Of a stretch of DNA of 64,000 bases, positions 33,828 to 41,803 are shown in pieces (positions within the stretch are counted from its first letter, which is position 1; each line of letters opens with the position of its first letter). The notes below the pieces were generated by a model. The model made no database searches. It saw only the letters and a list, made by a program, of their open reading frames with translations, and had not been told where the DNA came from. Source of the DNA: DASXHY01 sp036272195 (GTDB taxonomy: Bacteria; Verrucomicrobiota; Verrucomicrobiia; Limisphaerales; DASXHY01); contig DATAZE010000005.1 of NCBI GenBank assembly GCA_036272195.1, positions 1 to 64,000 on the forward strand, in the 5' to 3' direction. The translations under genes were made by a program, and so were the position numbers.

Positions 33828-33934
33828 GTAGCGCAGGCTTTCGGCCTGCGGGTTCTGGCGGCTTTCCAGCCGCCAGTTCCGAAACACGGGACCAGAAAGT
33901 CCCGTAAACTCGCAGGCTGGAAAGCCTGCACTAC
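33828..33934. repeat. GTAGCGCAGGCTTTC element (full-length copy)
   Basis: A 107-base inverted-repeat element: left end GTAGCGCAGGCTTTCGGCC, right end the inverted GGCTGGAAAGCCTGCACTAC. Inside are a GGCGGCT/AGCCGCC hairpin and a CGGGACCAGAAAGTCCCG hairpin. Its right end supplies the stop codon (CTA, 33931-33933) of the oxidoreductase gene. It shares its left end with 7151-7205 and 41772-41801. Confidence 0.85.
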
Positions 33935-34980
33935 GTCGCCGGCACCACAACTGTCTTCCCCGAGCGCGCCGCTTCCAGGCAGGCGTTCGTGACAATCTGT
34001 GTTTTCAGCGCCCACTCGGGCCAGGCGTCATTTAGTTTTCCGGAGAGAACCTGCGCCGAGAAAGTGCGAATCATATTGGTGTCCGGCGTAGTCGCGGGAT
34101 CCATTTTCAGATCATCAGATAGCACTCCATTTATTTCCAACGCGCCCTCGCTGCTGTTTTTCGGCAGGACAAAATCCGGCACGCGCAAATGTCCTTTCGT
34201 GCCGGTCATCGCGGCCCAGTTGCTGTAGGTGGCTAGGAACGAGCAATAAAATCCTGACGAAATGTCTTCATCAAAAATCAATTCACCGGAAAAATCAAAC
34301 GGCACCGCGCCCTGGTTCCGGTCGCTGCAAGTTTGCGAAATAATTCGCCCGCAGACTTCGCGCGGCAATTGCCAGTTCATCGTCCACAGCGCGATGCGAA
34401 TGCAATACCAACCAAGATCGCCGAGGCAGCCGAGCGGTTCGAGTGCGTTGTTGCTGCGCACATTGGTCTGGCGAAAATCTTCGGTGGAGAAAAAACTGAA
34501 ATGCGAAGTGATGCGCCGGATTTTTCCAAAGGAATTTTCGTCTTCCAGCGCGCGCCGGATGCGGTCGAGGCGCGGGTTGTGCATGAACATGACACCGTCC
34601 ATGAATTGCACGCGATTGCGCCGTGCGGCTTCAATCATCGCGCAGACATCGTCCACCGTCGCGCCGCAAGGCTTCTCGCAGAGAATATGTTTGCCCGCAT
34701 CCGCCGCGCGCACGACCCATTCGGTGCGCAGGCCGGTCGGTATGGGGATATAAATGGCATCCACCTCCGGCGACGCGAGCAATTCCTCGTAGCTTCCCAG
34801 CGCGGCGGGCGCGGCATCGAACGGATTATCGCGCTGGCATTCGGCGACGAATTGCCGCCCGCGCTCCAGGTTGCGGCTGGCCACGGCGCTGATAATCGAA
34901 TTGCCGGAATGCCAGATGGCCTTCCAATTCTTGCGCGCAATCGCAGCCGCGCCCAAAATTCCCCACCGAAGTTTGTTCAT
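33931..34980 (-). CDS. Gfo/Idh/MocA family oxidoreductase
   Basis: A 349-residue NAD(P)-dependent dehydrogenase. The N-terminal Rossmann fold (MNKLRWGILGAAAIARKNW), the DAIYIPIPTGLRTEWVVRAADAGKHILCEKP strand with the conserved EKP (Lys in the catalytic site) and the beta-sheet domain with FDEDISSGFYCSF are typical. Substrates in this family are sugars, inositols and related polyols; none is indicated here. The C-terminal codons and stop run into the 33828-33934 repeat. It is alone, between tyrA and the CbiX gene on the same strand. Confidence 0.9.
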   Translation of the reverse strand: MNKLRWGILGAAAIARKNWKAIWHSGNSIISAVASRNLERGRQFVAECQRDNPFDAAPAALGSYEELLASPEVDAIYIPIPTGLRTEWVVRAADAGKHILCEKPCGATVDDVCAMIEAARRNRVQFMDGVMFMHNPRLDRIRRALEDENSFGKIRRITSHFSFFSTEDFRQTNVRSNNALEPLGCLGDLGWYCIRIALWTMNWQLPREVCGRIISQTCSDRNQGAVPFDFSGELIFDEDISSGFYCSFLATYSNWAAMTGTKGHLRVPDFVLPKNSSEGALEINGVLSDDLKMDPATTPDTNMIRTFSAQVLSGKLNDAWPEWALKTQIVTNACLEAARSGKTVVVPAT

Positions 34981-34983
34981 GTT

Positions 34984-35093
34984 GGTTAAATGGTTAAATC
35001 AGTTAAATCGGTTACACGAGTCAAATGAGATGACTGCGCAAAACTGCCTGCCCCGTTTAACCAATCGCTCATTTAACTATTTAACCACCGCCG
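34984..35093. repeat. GTTAAAT array in two inverted halves (8-9-nt spacing)
   Basis: The left half has GGTTAAAT twice, then CAGTTAAAT and CGGTTACAC-type units at 8-9-base spacing; the right half has the inverted TTTAACC, ATTTAAC and TTTAACC units. It fills the whole gap between the oxidoreductase and the CbiX gene. Its right end (ATTTAAC next to 35077) encodes the last codons and stop of CbiX (GTT AAA TAG). Confidence 0.75.
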
Positions 35094-35919
35094 CTCCTTC
35101 CCGCACTCGCTCCAAAATCACATCCGCAACCCGCGGTTCCGTTCCGACCGCCGCCGCGTACCACACCAGTTTTTCATTCCGTTCAGTAGGATTTCGCCAC
35201 GTAGGCTGGCCCTTGGCAAGCCGTTCCTGAACGATGCGTTTCGGCTCGCCCAGCAACTCCGGAATGTCCTCCTGCGTGTGCATCCCATCACTGATGAAAA
35301 ATGGCACCACGACCATGTTTCGGGTGCGCGCCAACTCGTAACATTTTGCAATGCGCGGCTCTTCCTCAAGAAAAACGGCATGGACCTCGGCGTATTCTTT
35401 CGTCGCGCGAATCAATTCGACCTGGCGCTCAATGGACTTGCGGGAGTTTTCGTTTTGTTCCGTCCCATGCCCGGCGATAAATAGCGTCGTGTCAGACGTT
35501 TTGGGCGCGCGTGGAAACGGAAACCGGCTGATGACTTCCCGCGCCCGTGCCAGGATGATTCCGGTCATGCTGTCGTGCGTGCCGACGGGTTGGCAAAAAA
35601 AGAGTTCCGAGTTTTGAATTTCAAGTTTCGAGTGGCCGGGCGGAAATCCGAGCGCAGCCGGGATGACGTCGCTGCTGAAATACCCTTCACTGATAAATAG
35701 TGGAGCAATGAAGATGCGCGGCGTGGAAAGTTCCGCGATCACCTTTTTGATTTGCGGCTCCTGTTTCCAAAACGCCTCGCGCACATCGGCGAAAATCCCG
35801 CGCCGGCGCAATTCCTTTGCGTGTTGGTAAACCGGCGCGGACGATTGTTCATTCTTCGTCGAGCCGTGGCCAAGCACGATGAGTGCGGCGTCTGAATAAT
35901 TTTCGCGAGACACGGGCAA
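35077..35919 (-). CDS. Two-domain CbiX/SirB-type chelatase (sirohydrochlorin cobalt/ferrochelatase family)
   Basis: A 280-residue protein made of two CbiX domains: the first with VLGHGSTKNEQSSAPV (15-30) and FISEGYFSSDVIP, the second with FIAGHGTEQNENSRKS (about 146-161) and PFFISDGMHTQEDIPELLG. The GHG histidine of each domain is the metal-insertion residue. Members insert Co or Fe into sirohydrochlorin or related tetrapyrroles. A segment of about 13 residues at 96-108 (HSKLEIQNSELFF) is encoded by a 7-nt phased repeat and looks like an insertion. No other cobalamin or sirohaem gene is adjacent, so the exact metal is open. Confidence 0.85.
   Translation of the reverse strand: MPVSRENYSDAALIVLGHGSTKNEQSSAPVYQHAKELRRRGIFADVREAFWKQEPQIKKVIAELSTPRIFIAPLFISEGYFSSDVIPAALGFPPGHSKLEIQNSELFFCQPVGTHDSMTGIILARAREVISRFPFPRAPKTSDTTLFIAGHGTEQNENSRKSIERQVELIRATKEYAEVHAVFLEEEPRIAKCYELARTRNMVVVPFFISDGMHTQEDIPELLGEPKRIVQERLAKGQPTWRNPTERNEKLVWYAAAVGTEPRVADVILERVREGAAVVK
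35601..35635. repeat. 7-nt phased segment inside the CbiX gene
   Basis: Five consecutive heptamers AGAGTTC, CGAGTTT, TGAATTT, CAAGTTT, CGAGTGG lie within the CbiX coding sequence. The same style occurs between genes elsewhere. It encodes HSKLEIQNSEL in the inter-strand region of the first CbiX domain. Because 7 is not a multiple of 3, the number of units matters for keeping the frame. Confidence 0.6.
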
Positions 35920-35984
35920 TGGTTAGCTCAGGGTGCCGGAAATCGCAAGTGCCCCGAAACGCCATCAGCATCCGAATTTGGATT

Positions 35985-36188
35985 GGTAGGGACGCCGCGC
36001 TGCGGCGTCCCCGCCCGCGTAGTAGCGGGCGGAACGAGCCGGCCGATGGCGTGAATTACGCCCACGTTGCGCTGCTGAACGCCGCGCAGACGGCGCAAGC
36101 GCGCCATCCTTGCCAAAATTCCCGGAACGCTGGACGGTCGCAATTCGTAAAAAAATTGAATAGACCCGGTGGCGTCATCGTCCCTACC
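35985..36188. repeat. 204-bp MITE-like element with perfect GGTAGGGACG terminal inverted repeats
   Basis: Left end GGTAGGGACG (35985-35994), right end CGTCCCTACC (36179-36188), exact inverted repeats. Next to the left end are two hairpins (GGACGCCGC/GCGGCGTCC and CCGCCCGC/GCGGGCGG) shared with the copy at 8356-8471; the interior (GCTGAACGCCGCGC) is also shared. It carries no gene. No flanking target-site duplication was evident. It takes up most of the 321-base gap 35920-36240, which otherwise contains nothing recognisable. Confidence 0.75.
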
Positions 36189-36240
36189 GTTGGCACAAAA
36201 GAACCAGGCCTGAAGCTCGTGAGGTTTGTTGGAGTGTGAA

Positions 36241-37032
36241 ATGAAGTTCAAAATTCCAAAGTCGCTTGAAGGAGAAAACCGGATTTCCCGGCGTGACGCG
36301 TTTACACTCATTGAGTTGCTGGTGGTCATCGCGGTCATTGCGATCCTGGCGGCGTTGTTGCTCCCGGCATTGTCGAGTGCCAAGGATAAGGCGCGGCAGG
36401 CCGCCTGCCTGAACAACATCAAACAACTGCAACTGAGCTGGGGGCTTTATGCGGATGAAAACAACCAGCTCATCATGGTCAACTTAAGCTCGAACCGAAC
36501 CTGGGTGGAGGGCAACATGCAAGTCGCTGCGGATGCGACCAACATGGCTTTGATTACCGGCTGCGATTTGTACCCCTATGCAAATTCGGTGGCAGTTTAC
36601 CGTTGCCCCGCGGATAACCGGCGTTCCCCGGCCGGAATTTCGTTTCGGCTGCGGTCCTATTCGATCAATTGCTTCATGAACGGCGGCGGTAGGGACATAC
36701 TTCAGACCTATGGTTCCAGTCCAGGCAGCTATTTATTGAATTCCCGGATCAGCGACATCAGAAGCCCGGGGCCGTCAGCGGCTTTTGTTTTTGCGGAAGA
36801 ACATGAGAACAGCATTGATGACGGGCATTTTGGTTTCATGCCGGAAGGCGACGAATGGCTGAATATTCCTGCAACGCGGCACAGGGGCGCGCTGTTTTCG
36901 TTTGCGGACGGTCATTCGGAGTTTTTCAAATGGCACGACGCCGACACGCTCGGCCTGAGCGGCGGATTCGTGAGCTCGCCGAACAATCCGGATCTAAAGA
37001 GAGTGCAAGCGGCGCTGGCGACCAAGATGTGA
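36241..37032 (+). CDS. Type II secretion/pilin-like protein with H-X9-DG C-terminal motif (prepilin)
   Basis: A 263-residue protein with a basic leader (ENRISRRDA) then FTLIELLVVIAVIAILAALLLPALSSAKDKARQAACLNNIKQLQLSWGLYADE: a perfect prepilin signal (FTLIE) and the conserved region after it. The C-terminal RHRGALFSFADGHSEFFKW is the H-x-GA..FADGH ending of large paralogous families in Planctomycetota and Verrucomicrobiota. It should be processed by a prepilin peptidase and displayed by a type II/IV system; function unknown. ATG 36241 has GGAG seven bases upstream. Confidence 0.88.
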   Translation: MKFKIPKSLEGENRISRRDAFTLIELLVVIAVIAILAALLLPALSSAKDKARQAACLNNIKQLQLSWGLYADENNQLIMVNLSSNRTWVEGNMQVAADATNMALITGCDLYPYANSVAVYRCPADNRRSPAGISFRLRSYSINCFMNGGGRDILQTYGSSPGSYLLNSRISDIRSPGPSAAFVFAEEHENSIDDGHFGFMPEGDEWLNIPATRHRGALFSFADGHSEFFKWHDADTLGLSGGFVSSPNNPDLKRVQAALATKM

Positions 37033-37152
37033 CTTATGATTTAGTATTTCCGCCGTTGCGAACGAAAGCTGTTTCTGTCGTTGCGCCGCTTTTGATCGAT
37101 GGGCATTGTTAGGCATTCAGCTTTTTCTAAAATTAATAATCGAAATTTCTAT

Positions 37153-37464
37153 ATGTTCATCCACAGCGCCATCTTTTGGCTTCGCAAGAATCTCACTCCG
37201 GCAGAGCGTGCCATTTTCGACAGCGAGGTTCGCCTCCTTGCTAAGATTTCTTACTTGGAGCGCGGGTATGTCGGAACTCCCGCCCAGACCGAACACCGTC
37301 CGGTAACGGATCACTCCTTTGATTACGCAACCTCCCTCCACTTCAAGTCCCTTGCGGACCATGAATTTTATCAAACCAAGTGCCCGGATCACGCGAGGTT
37401 TGTAACGGCCTGTAAGACCTATTGGGAGCGCGTGGTCATCTACGACGTGTCTCCGCTTGTTTAG
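37153..37464 (+). CDS. Dabb-family (stress-responsive A/B barrel) protein
   Basis: A 103-residue protein. MFIHSAIFWLRKNLTPAERAIFDSEVRLLAKI and the repeated pattern FDYATSLHFKSLADHEFYQTKCPDHARFVTACKTYWERVVIYD match the Dabb ferredoxin-like barrel, a small dimeric domain found in stress proteins and some cyclases. No partner gene is adjacent, so a specific activity cannot be named. The stop codon TAG coincides with the first bases of a palindromic repeat (37463-37534). Confidence 0.85.
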   Translation: MFIHSAIFWLRKNLTPAERAIFDSEVRLLAKISYLERGYVGTPAQTEHRPVTDHSFDYATSLHFKSLADHEFYQTKCPDHARFVTACKTYWERVVIYDVSPLV

Positions 37465-37534
37465 TGGCACGGGCGTCCCCGCCCGTGCGTTTCAAACATA
37501 GCGGAGAAGCTGGCGGGAGAGACGCCTATGCCAC
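37463..37534. repeat. AGTGGCACGGGCGTC palindrome (copy with longer loop)
   Basis: Starts AGTGGCACGGGCGTCCCCGC and ends GAGACGCCTATGCCAC: inverted arms as at 18198-18257, here separated by a longer loop. It begins inside the stop codon of the Dabb gene and ends just before the stop of the convergent cysteine-cluster gene, where it could terminate both. Confidence 0.8.
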
Positions 37535-37536
37535 CA

Positions 37537-38061
37537 TCAACCAGGATAAAACTTTTCGGCCAACAGCATATTCAGATGATGGACCGCGAGCGTGAGTTCG
37601 CCGAATTTTTCCGCCGCATGGCCATCCAACGGCCCGCTTTCCAATCGCCGTTTCACTCGGCGAAAGCGTTTGTTCAAGGCCACGGTATCATCGTCATCGC
37701 CGAGTTCCCGGAGCAGATGTTGTACTTTTTTTACGCGGCGCAGAGCCGTGCGAATGGTTCGCAAGGCTGCAGCGGAATCCGTGTGACCCGCCTTCACACC
37801 CTTTAACAACCGACATTCGAACTCCTGGCAATACTTCGGCCGGTCGGAATAAATGTTGCAGCGGCAGCCGCCGAACGCAGCGCAGGGTTGTTTGAATTTT
37901 TGAATTCCGCTTTTTGATTTTGGATTGGCCACCAAAGCCAGCCCGAGCGAACGCAATTTGCCCGCATCGTCCCCCGGTTGAAGCTGCACATCGGCGAAAA
38001 TTACGCCGTTGCAGCACAGGCCGCATTCGAGACAGAGCGAGTTGGAATCACCTTCACACAT
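37537..38061 (-). CDS. YkgJ-type cysteine-cluster protein
   Basis: A 174-residue protein with the N-terminal metal motif CLECGLCC (Cys 10, 13, 16, 17, CxxCxxCC) and CAAFGGCRCNIYSDRPKYCQEFECRLL, the later Cys set of the zinc/iron-chelating YkgJ family. Members are poorly characterised. ATG 38061 is used because the Cys motif starts nine residues on; the frame is open upstream without similarity. Residues of about 45-58 (ANPKSKSGIQKFKQ) come from a 7-nt phased repeat and look inserted between two conserved blocks. Divergent from dnaJ. Confidence 0.78.
   Translation of the reverse strand: MCEGDSNSLCLECGLCCNGVIFADVQLQPGDDAGKLRSLGLALVANPKSKSGIQKFKQPCAAFGGCRCNIYSDRPKYCQEFECRLLKGVKAGHTDSAAALRTIRTALRRVKKVQHLLRELGDDDDTVALNKRFRRVKRRLESGPLDGHAAEKFGELTLAVHHLNMLLAEKFYPG
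37891..37925. repeat. 7-nt phased segment inside the YkgJ-type gene
   Basis: Five consecutive heptamers TTTGAAT, TTTTGAA, TTCCGCT, TTTTGAT, TTTGGAT lie within the coding sequence and translate (minus strand) to SKSGIQKF and neighbours. The same unit style (TTTGGAT/TTGGAAT) makes up intergenic elements elsewhere in the window. Confidence 0.55.
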
Positions 38062-38133
38062 TTTGACAAAAACAAAACAACAGGCATCATTGTTCCAAGT
38101 ATTGCGGTGTTTTCGCAAGTTGCGATTCCAGGT

Positions 38134-39117
38134 ATGGCTGTTAAATACAAAGATTATTACGAAAGTCTCGGTGTGTCACGGACGGCGAGCGAGGCCGAGA
38201 TCAAGAAGGCCTTTCGCAAGCTCGCCCGGGAATTTCACCCCGACGTCGCCAAGGACAAAAAGAAAGCCGAGGAAAAATTCAAGGAAATCAACGAGGCCTA
38301 CGAAGTCCTCAGCGATCCCGCCAAACGAAAAAAATACGACCAGCTCGGCGCCAATTGGAAACAAGGCGCGGACTTCCGTCCACCGCCGGAATGGGAGGAG
38401 TTCGCCGGAGGTGGCGGGCGTAATTTTCGCGGAGGACGCCAGCAGGCCACGGAGGATTTTGAATTTGGCGGCACCGGCTTCAGCGATTTTTTTGAGCAGA
38501 TATTTGGAGCCCGGGGCAGGGGAGCGGGATTTCGCGGGCGCGATTTCGGCGGTCAGCCGGGATATCCGGAAGAGGAACAGGCCGCCCGCGGTCGCGATGT
38601 CGAGGGCGACATCATGGTCACGCTCGAAGAAGCGAAACGCGGTTCCGTGCGCTCGGTTTCCGTGCGGCACAATTCTCACACGGACACGCATCAAGTGAAA
38701 ATTCCCGCGGGCGTGACCGAGGGCCAGCGGCTGCGCGTGGTCGGACGCGGCGAAGCCGGCGCTGGCGGCGGCGAATCGGGCGACCTCTATTTGCGCGTGC
38801 GCCTTGCGAAGCATCCCGATTTCGAAGTCGACGACCACAATTTGATTCATGAAGCGGAACTCACACCGTGGGAAGCGGTGCTCGGCGCAAATATTTCCGT
38901 CCCTACATTGGACGGCCAGGTGAACATCAAAATCCCGCCGGGCACGCAGAACGGACAGAAGTTGCGCGTGCGCGGGCGGGGTTTGCCTCGGCGCGGCGCG
39001 GACGATGGTGACTTGATCGTGGTGGCGCGCATCGAAGTTCCGCAAAAGATTTCCGACCCGGAACGCCAATTGTGGGAGCAACTGGCGAAGGAATCGAAAT
39101 TTAATCCGCGGGGTTAA
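38134..39117 (+). CDS. DnaJ/CbpA-type co-chaperone without zinc finger
   Basis: A 327-residue Hsp40. J-domain at 6-70 with the HPD motif (EFHPDVAK, 34-41), then a Gly/Phe-rich linker (EFAGGGGRNFRGG...GFRGRDFGG), and two C-terminal client-binding beta-domains (GDIMVTLEEAKRGSVRSV, LTPWEAVLGANISVPTLDG, IPPGTQNGQKLRVRGRGLP). The zinc-finger CxxCxGxG repeats of DnaJ are missing, so it is CbpA-type. It would stimulate DnaK ATPase. ATG 38134 is used because the J-domain starts three residues on. No dnaK or grpE is adjacent. Confidence 0.92.
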   Translation: MAVKYKDYYESLGVSRTASEAEIKKAFRKLAREFHPDVAKDKKKAEEKFKEINEAYEVLSDPAKRKKYDQLGANWKQGADFRPPPEWEEFAGGGGRNFRGGRQQATEDFEFGGTGFSDFFEQIFGARGRGAGFRGRDFGGQPGYPEEEQAARGRDVEGDIMVTLEEAKRGSVRSVSVRHNSHTDTHQVKIPAGVTEGQRLRVVGRGEAGAGGGESGDLYLRVRLAKHPDFEVDDHNLIHEAELTPWEAVLGANISVPTLDGQVNIKIPPGTQNGQKLRVRGRGLPRRGADDGDLIVVARIEVPQKISDPERQLWEQLAKESKFNPRG

Positions 39118-39144
39118 CGGCCCATTTTTCCGGCTGGAGTCAAA

Positions 39145-40968
39145 TCAGTTCTGCCCGTACTTGCTGAGGACCCATTGCACCGCAGCTTTTTCGCCGAAAA
39201 TGCGCCAGCGATCTTTATAACTGATCCAATCCTGGTCGGATAACTGTGGTAGCAAGGGTTCCAGTTGCTGATTGATTTGATTCAACTCCTGTCGTTGCTG
39301 CGCTATCTGGTTGAGACGGTCTTGCACGGTTTGTCCGTTGCTGCCGTAGCTGTCATTGGGACTCATGTTGTTCAAGGCGATTTTTTCCACCGCCATTCCC
39401 ACCAGCCAGCTGATTTCCGTTTCGCCGGGCGTGTCACCATAACGCTGGCCCAACTGTGCCGCCATTTGCAAAGTTGCCTTCGCTGAAGCGTCATCGCCTG
39501 CCTGCCGATAGGAATTCGCAAGGTCCCTCAGGCTTAAGCCGAGGTCTTTTACCTGCGCGAGTTGTGGCAATAATAATTGCATCGAAGAAATGGATTCAGC
39601 CTCTGCGGCGGTATAACCGGCGGCAAGATAAGCGTCCTGGTCGTCCTGCATGCGCGCTTGCGTGTAATCGTAATATTCTCCCTTGCCGGATGCGGCGATC
39701 AATTCCTGAATCGCCTGGTCCGGGTGGCCGGCTTTGAGATAGTCCCGGGCCAAAAGATAATTCGCCATTGAGTTGTCGGGGTCCGACTTTTTCCAATTCT
39801 CCAGCCACTGTTGTCGTTCTTCCGGCGGTGCGTCTTTTTCGAACGCCGCTTCGAACGCAACCTGCGGGTCATTTGGAAAATTTCGTTTTGCTTCCGCGAG
39901 CAGGGCGGGATCCTGGCTGGTGCGATACGCGGCGAGCAGGCTGGCGGCATTGCGGTGATTTGCCTGGAGGTAAGGCCCGAGCTGCTCGGCGGTTAATGTG
40001 GGTGACTTATCCTTGAACCGTTCATATAGGCTCATAGTTGGTGGAGTATCGGTAATTGTCGCCCCGGCCGATGTGCTCGCTTGAATTTGCGGCGCAGGCA
40101 AATTGGGAATGGCCATCTTCGTTCGGGCAGGGCGATTTGAAAGCAATTCGTTTTGCGCGAGTTGCCGCCGCAACTTTTCATTTTCCGCGCGCAACGAAGC
40201 TTGCGATTGCTTTTGAATGACGAGCGAAGCGGTCAACACGGCAATTGCCACGGCGCCGACGGTGAGTTGGAGTTTGGTCAGGCCCATAAGTTTTACGAGT
40301 GTGGAGGTGATTCCGGCAGCCGCTCCCGCGCCGGCGAGTGAGGCGCTCGTGACTGTCGTGGCCAATCCGGCGGGAGCGATTTGAACAGCGTTAACCGAAA
40401 TGGCGGCGGAAAGAGCCGCAACGGTCGTGGTTAAACCTCGATGTCCCAGCCGCGTGCGAAGCTTATCCAACGCGCGATTGACTCGCTTGCGAGCGGCGTC
40501 CTCGTTGCTGCCCAGCGCCGAGCCTACCTCCGCCAGGCTGCGTTGCTCGAAAAACCGGAGCACCAACGCGTCGCGATCGCTTTGGCTCAATCCGTCGAGC
40601 GCTTCATCCAGCACCGGGCGAATAGCCTCCCAATCGAGTGAACGGTCGGATTCAAGAGCGTTCATGGCGATGGCCTCCTTTTCGCGTCGTTGTCGGCGCT
40701 GATTCGTTCGCATCAATTGCGCCGCCGCGTACCCGCTGGCGCGATAAAGCCAGCCCGGCAGCACGACATTTTCTGGCAACGACCCCGCTTTACGCGCGAG
40801 ATCCGTAAAAACAAGCTGCGAGACGTCTTGCGCCAGGTGTGCATCACCGCCGACCCGCCGCAACGCGGCGGAATAAACCAGGTTGACGTGACGCGCGACC
40901 AATTCGCCGAAGGCGGCTTCGGAGTTATCGGTGATGTACTGCCGCAGGAGTTGTCGGTCGTCGATCAT
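39145..40968 (-). CDS. ECF sigma factor with C-terminal membrane helix and long extension
   Basis: A 607-residue protein. Residues of about 10-95 are sigma region 2 (FGELVARHVNLVYSAALRRVGGDAHLAQDVSQLVFTDLARK) and 115-172 region 4 (LSQSDRDALVLRFFEQRSLAEVGSALGSNEDAARKRVNRALDKLR). A typical ECF factor ends there; this one continues with an Ala-rich stretch, a single membrane helix at about 231-251, a coiled coil (about 255-275) and a helical, TPR-like domain of more than 300 residues. The design predicts a sigma factor tethered to the membrane with a sensory or regulatory tail. No separate anti-sigma gene is adjacent. Confidence 0.88.
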   Translation of the reverse strand: MIDDRQLLRQYITDNSEAAFGELVARHVNLVYSAALRRVGGDAHLAQDVSQLVFTDLARKAGSLPENVVLPGWLYRASGYAAAQLMRTNQRRQRREKEAIAMNALESDRSLDWEAIRPVLDEALDGLSQSDRDALVLRFFEQRSLAEVGSALGSNEDAARKRVNRALDKLRTRLGHRGLTTTVAALSAAISVNAVQIAPAGLATTVTSASLAGAGAAAGITSTLVKLMGLTKLQLTVGAVAIAVLTASLVIQKQSQASLRAENEKLRRQLAQNELLSNRPARTKMAIPNLPAPQIQASTSAGATITDTPPTMSLYERFKDKSPTLTAEQLGPYLQANHRNAASLLAAYRTSQDPALLAEAKRNFPNDPQVAFEAAFEKDAPPEERQQWLENWKKSDPDNSMANYLLARDYLKAGHPDQAIQELIAASGKGEYYDYTQARMQDDQDAYLAAGYTAAEAESISSMQLLLPQLAQVKDLGLSLRDLANSYRQAGDDASAKATLQMAAQLGQRYGDTPGETEISWLVGMAVEKIALNNMSPNDSYGSNGQTVQDRLNQIAQQRQELNQINQQLEPLLPQLSDQDWISYKDRWRIFGEKAAVQWVLSKYGQN

Positions 40969-41055
40969 CGTGCTTTACCATATACAGCCCCCAAATCCCG
41001 AAACCGGACAGAAAAAATTTGTTGAAACCGGCGGCAGGTGAACCAAGATTACCTC

Positions 41056-41760
41056 ATGCCCACGGCCAAAGTCATCGTCATCACCGGCGTCACGCACGGA
41101 CTGGGGCGTGCGCTGACGGAGGAGTTCGCCCGCCGTGGCCACACGGTGCTGGGCTGCGGTCGCTCGCAAAAGGGTATTGATGCGCTCAAGGAAAAACTCG
41201 GCAGCCCGCATGATTTTTATTCGGTGGACGTCTCTGTGGATGACGCAGTGAAATCGTGGGCCAGTATTTGCCTGACCACGCACGCGCCGCCGGATTTGCT
41301 GATCAACAACGCCGGCGTCATCAACAAAAACGCGCGCTTGTGGGAAATCAGCTCCCGCGAATTTTCCGAGGTCATCGATATAAACGTCAAAGGTACCGCC
41401 AACGTCATCCGGCATTTTGCGCCTTCAATGGTGAAGCGAAAGAGCGGCGTGATCGTGAACCTCAGTTCCGGTTGGGGCCGCTCCGCCGATGCCGAGGTGG
41501 CGCCGTACTGCGCCAGCAAATGGGCGATTGAGGGACTGACGGCCTCGCTCGCGCAGGAATTGCCTTCCGGCATGGCGGCAGTGCCGCTCAACCCCGGCAT
41601 CATCAATACTGAAATGTTGCAAAGCGCCTTTGGCGGCTCCGCAAACAATTATCCAACCGCGGAAGAATGGGCGAAGATTGCCGTGCCGTTTCTGCTGGAA
41701 CTTGGTCCCAAGGATAATGGGAAACAACTAACCGTCCCGATTCGCGGCGCGCATGATTGA
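41056..41760 (+). CDS. Short-chain dehydrogenase/reductase (SDR)
   Basis: A 234-residue classical SDR. Cofactor motif TGVTHGLG near residue 11, NNAG (LLINNAGVIN), the active Ser in NLSSGWGR and the YCASK catalytic Tyr/Lys pair are all present in order. It oxidises or reduces a small carbonyl/alcohol with NAD(P)H; substrate not predictable. ATG 41056 is taken; an in-frame GTG six codons upstream is an alternative. It is a stand-alone gene between the sigma factor (divergent) and the mod operon (convergent). Confidence 0.88.
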   Translation: MPTAKVIVITGVTHGLGRALTEEFARRGHTVLGCGRSQKGIDALKEKLGSPHDFYSVDVSVDDAVKSWASICLTTHAPPDLLINNAGVINKNARLWEISSREFSEVIDINVKGTANVIRHFAPSMVKRKSGVIVNLSSGWGRSADAEVAPYCASKWAIEGLTASLAQELPSGMAAVPLNPGIINTEMLQSAFGGSANNYPTAEEWAKIAVPFLLELGPKDNGKQLTVPIRGAHD

Positions 41761-41771
41761 GAGTCTGCCAT

Positions 41772-41801
41772 GTAGCGCAGGCTTTCCAGCCGCCAGTCTC
41801 A
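41772..41801. repeat. Fragment of the GTAGCGCAGGCTTTC element
   Basis: GTAGCGCAGGCTTTCCAGCC followed by GCCAG matches the left end of 33828-33934. Only one arm is present, directly before the stop of modC. Confidence 0.6.
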
Positions 41802-41803
41802 CA

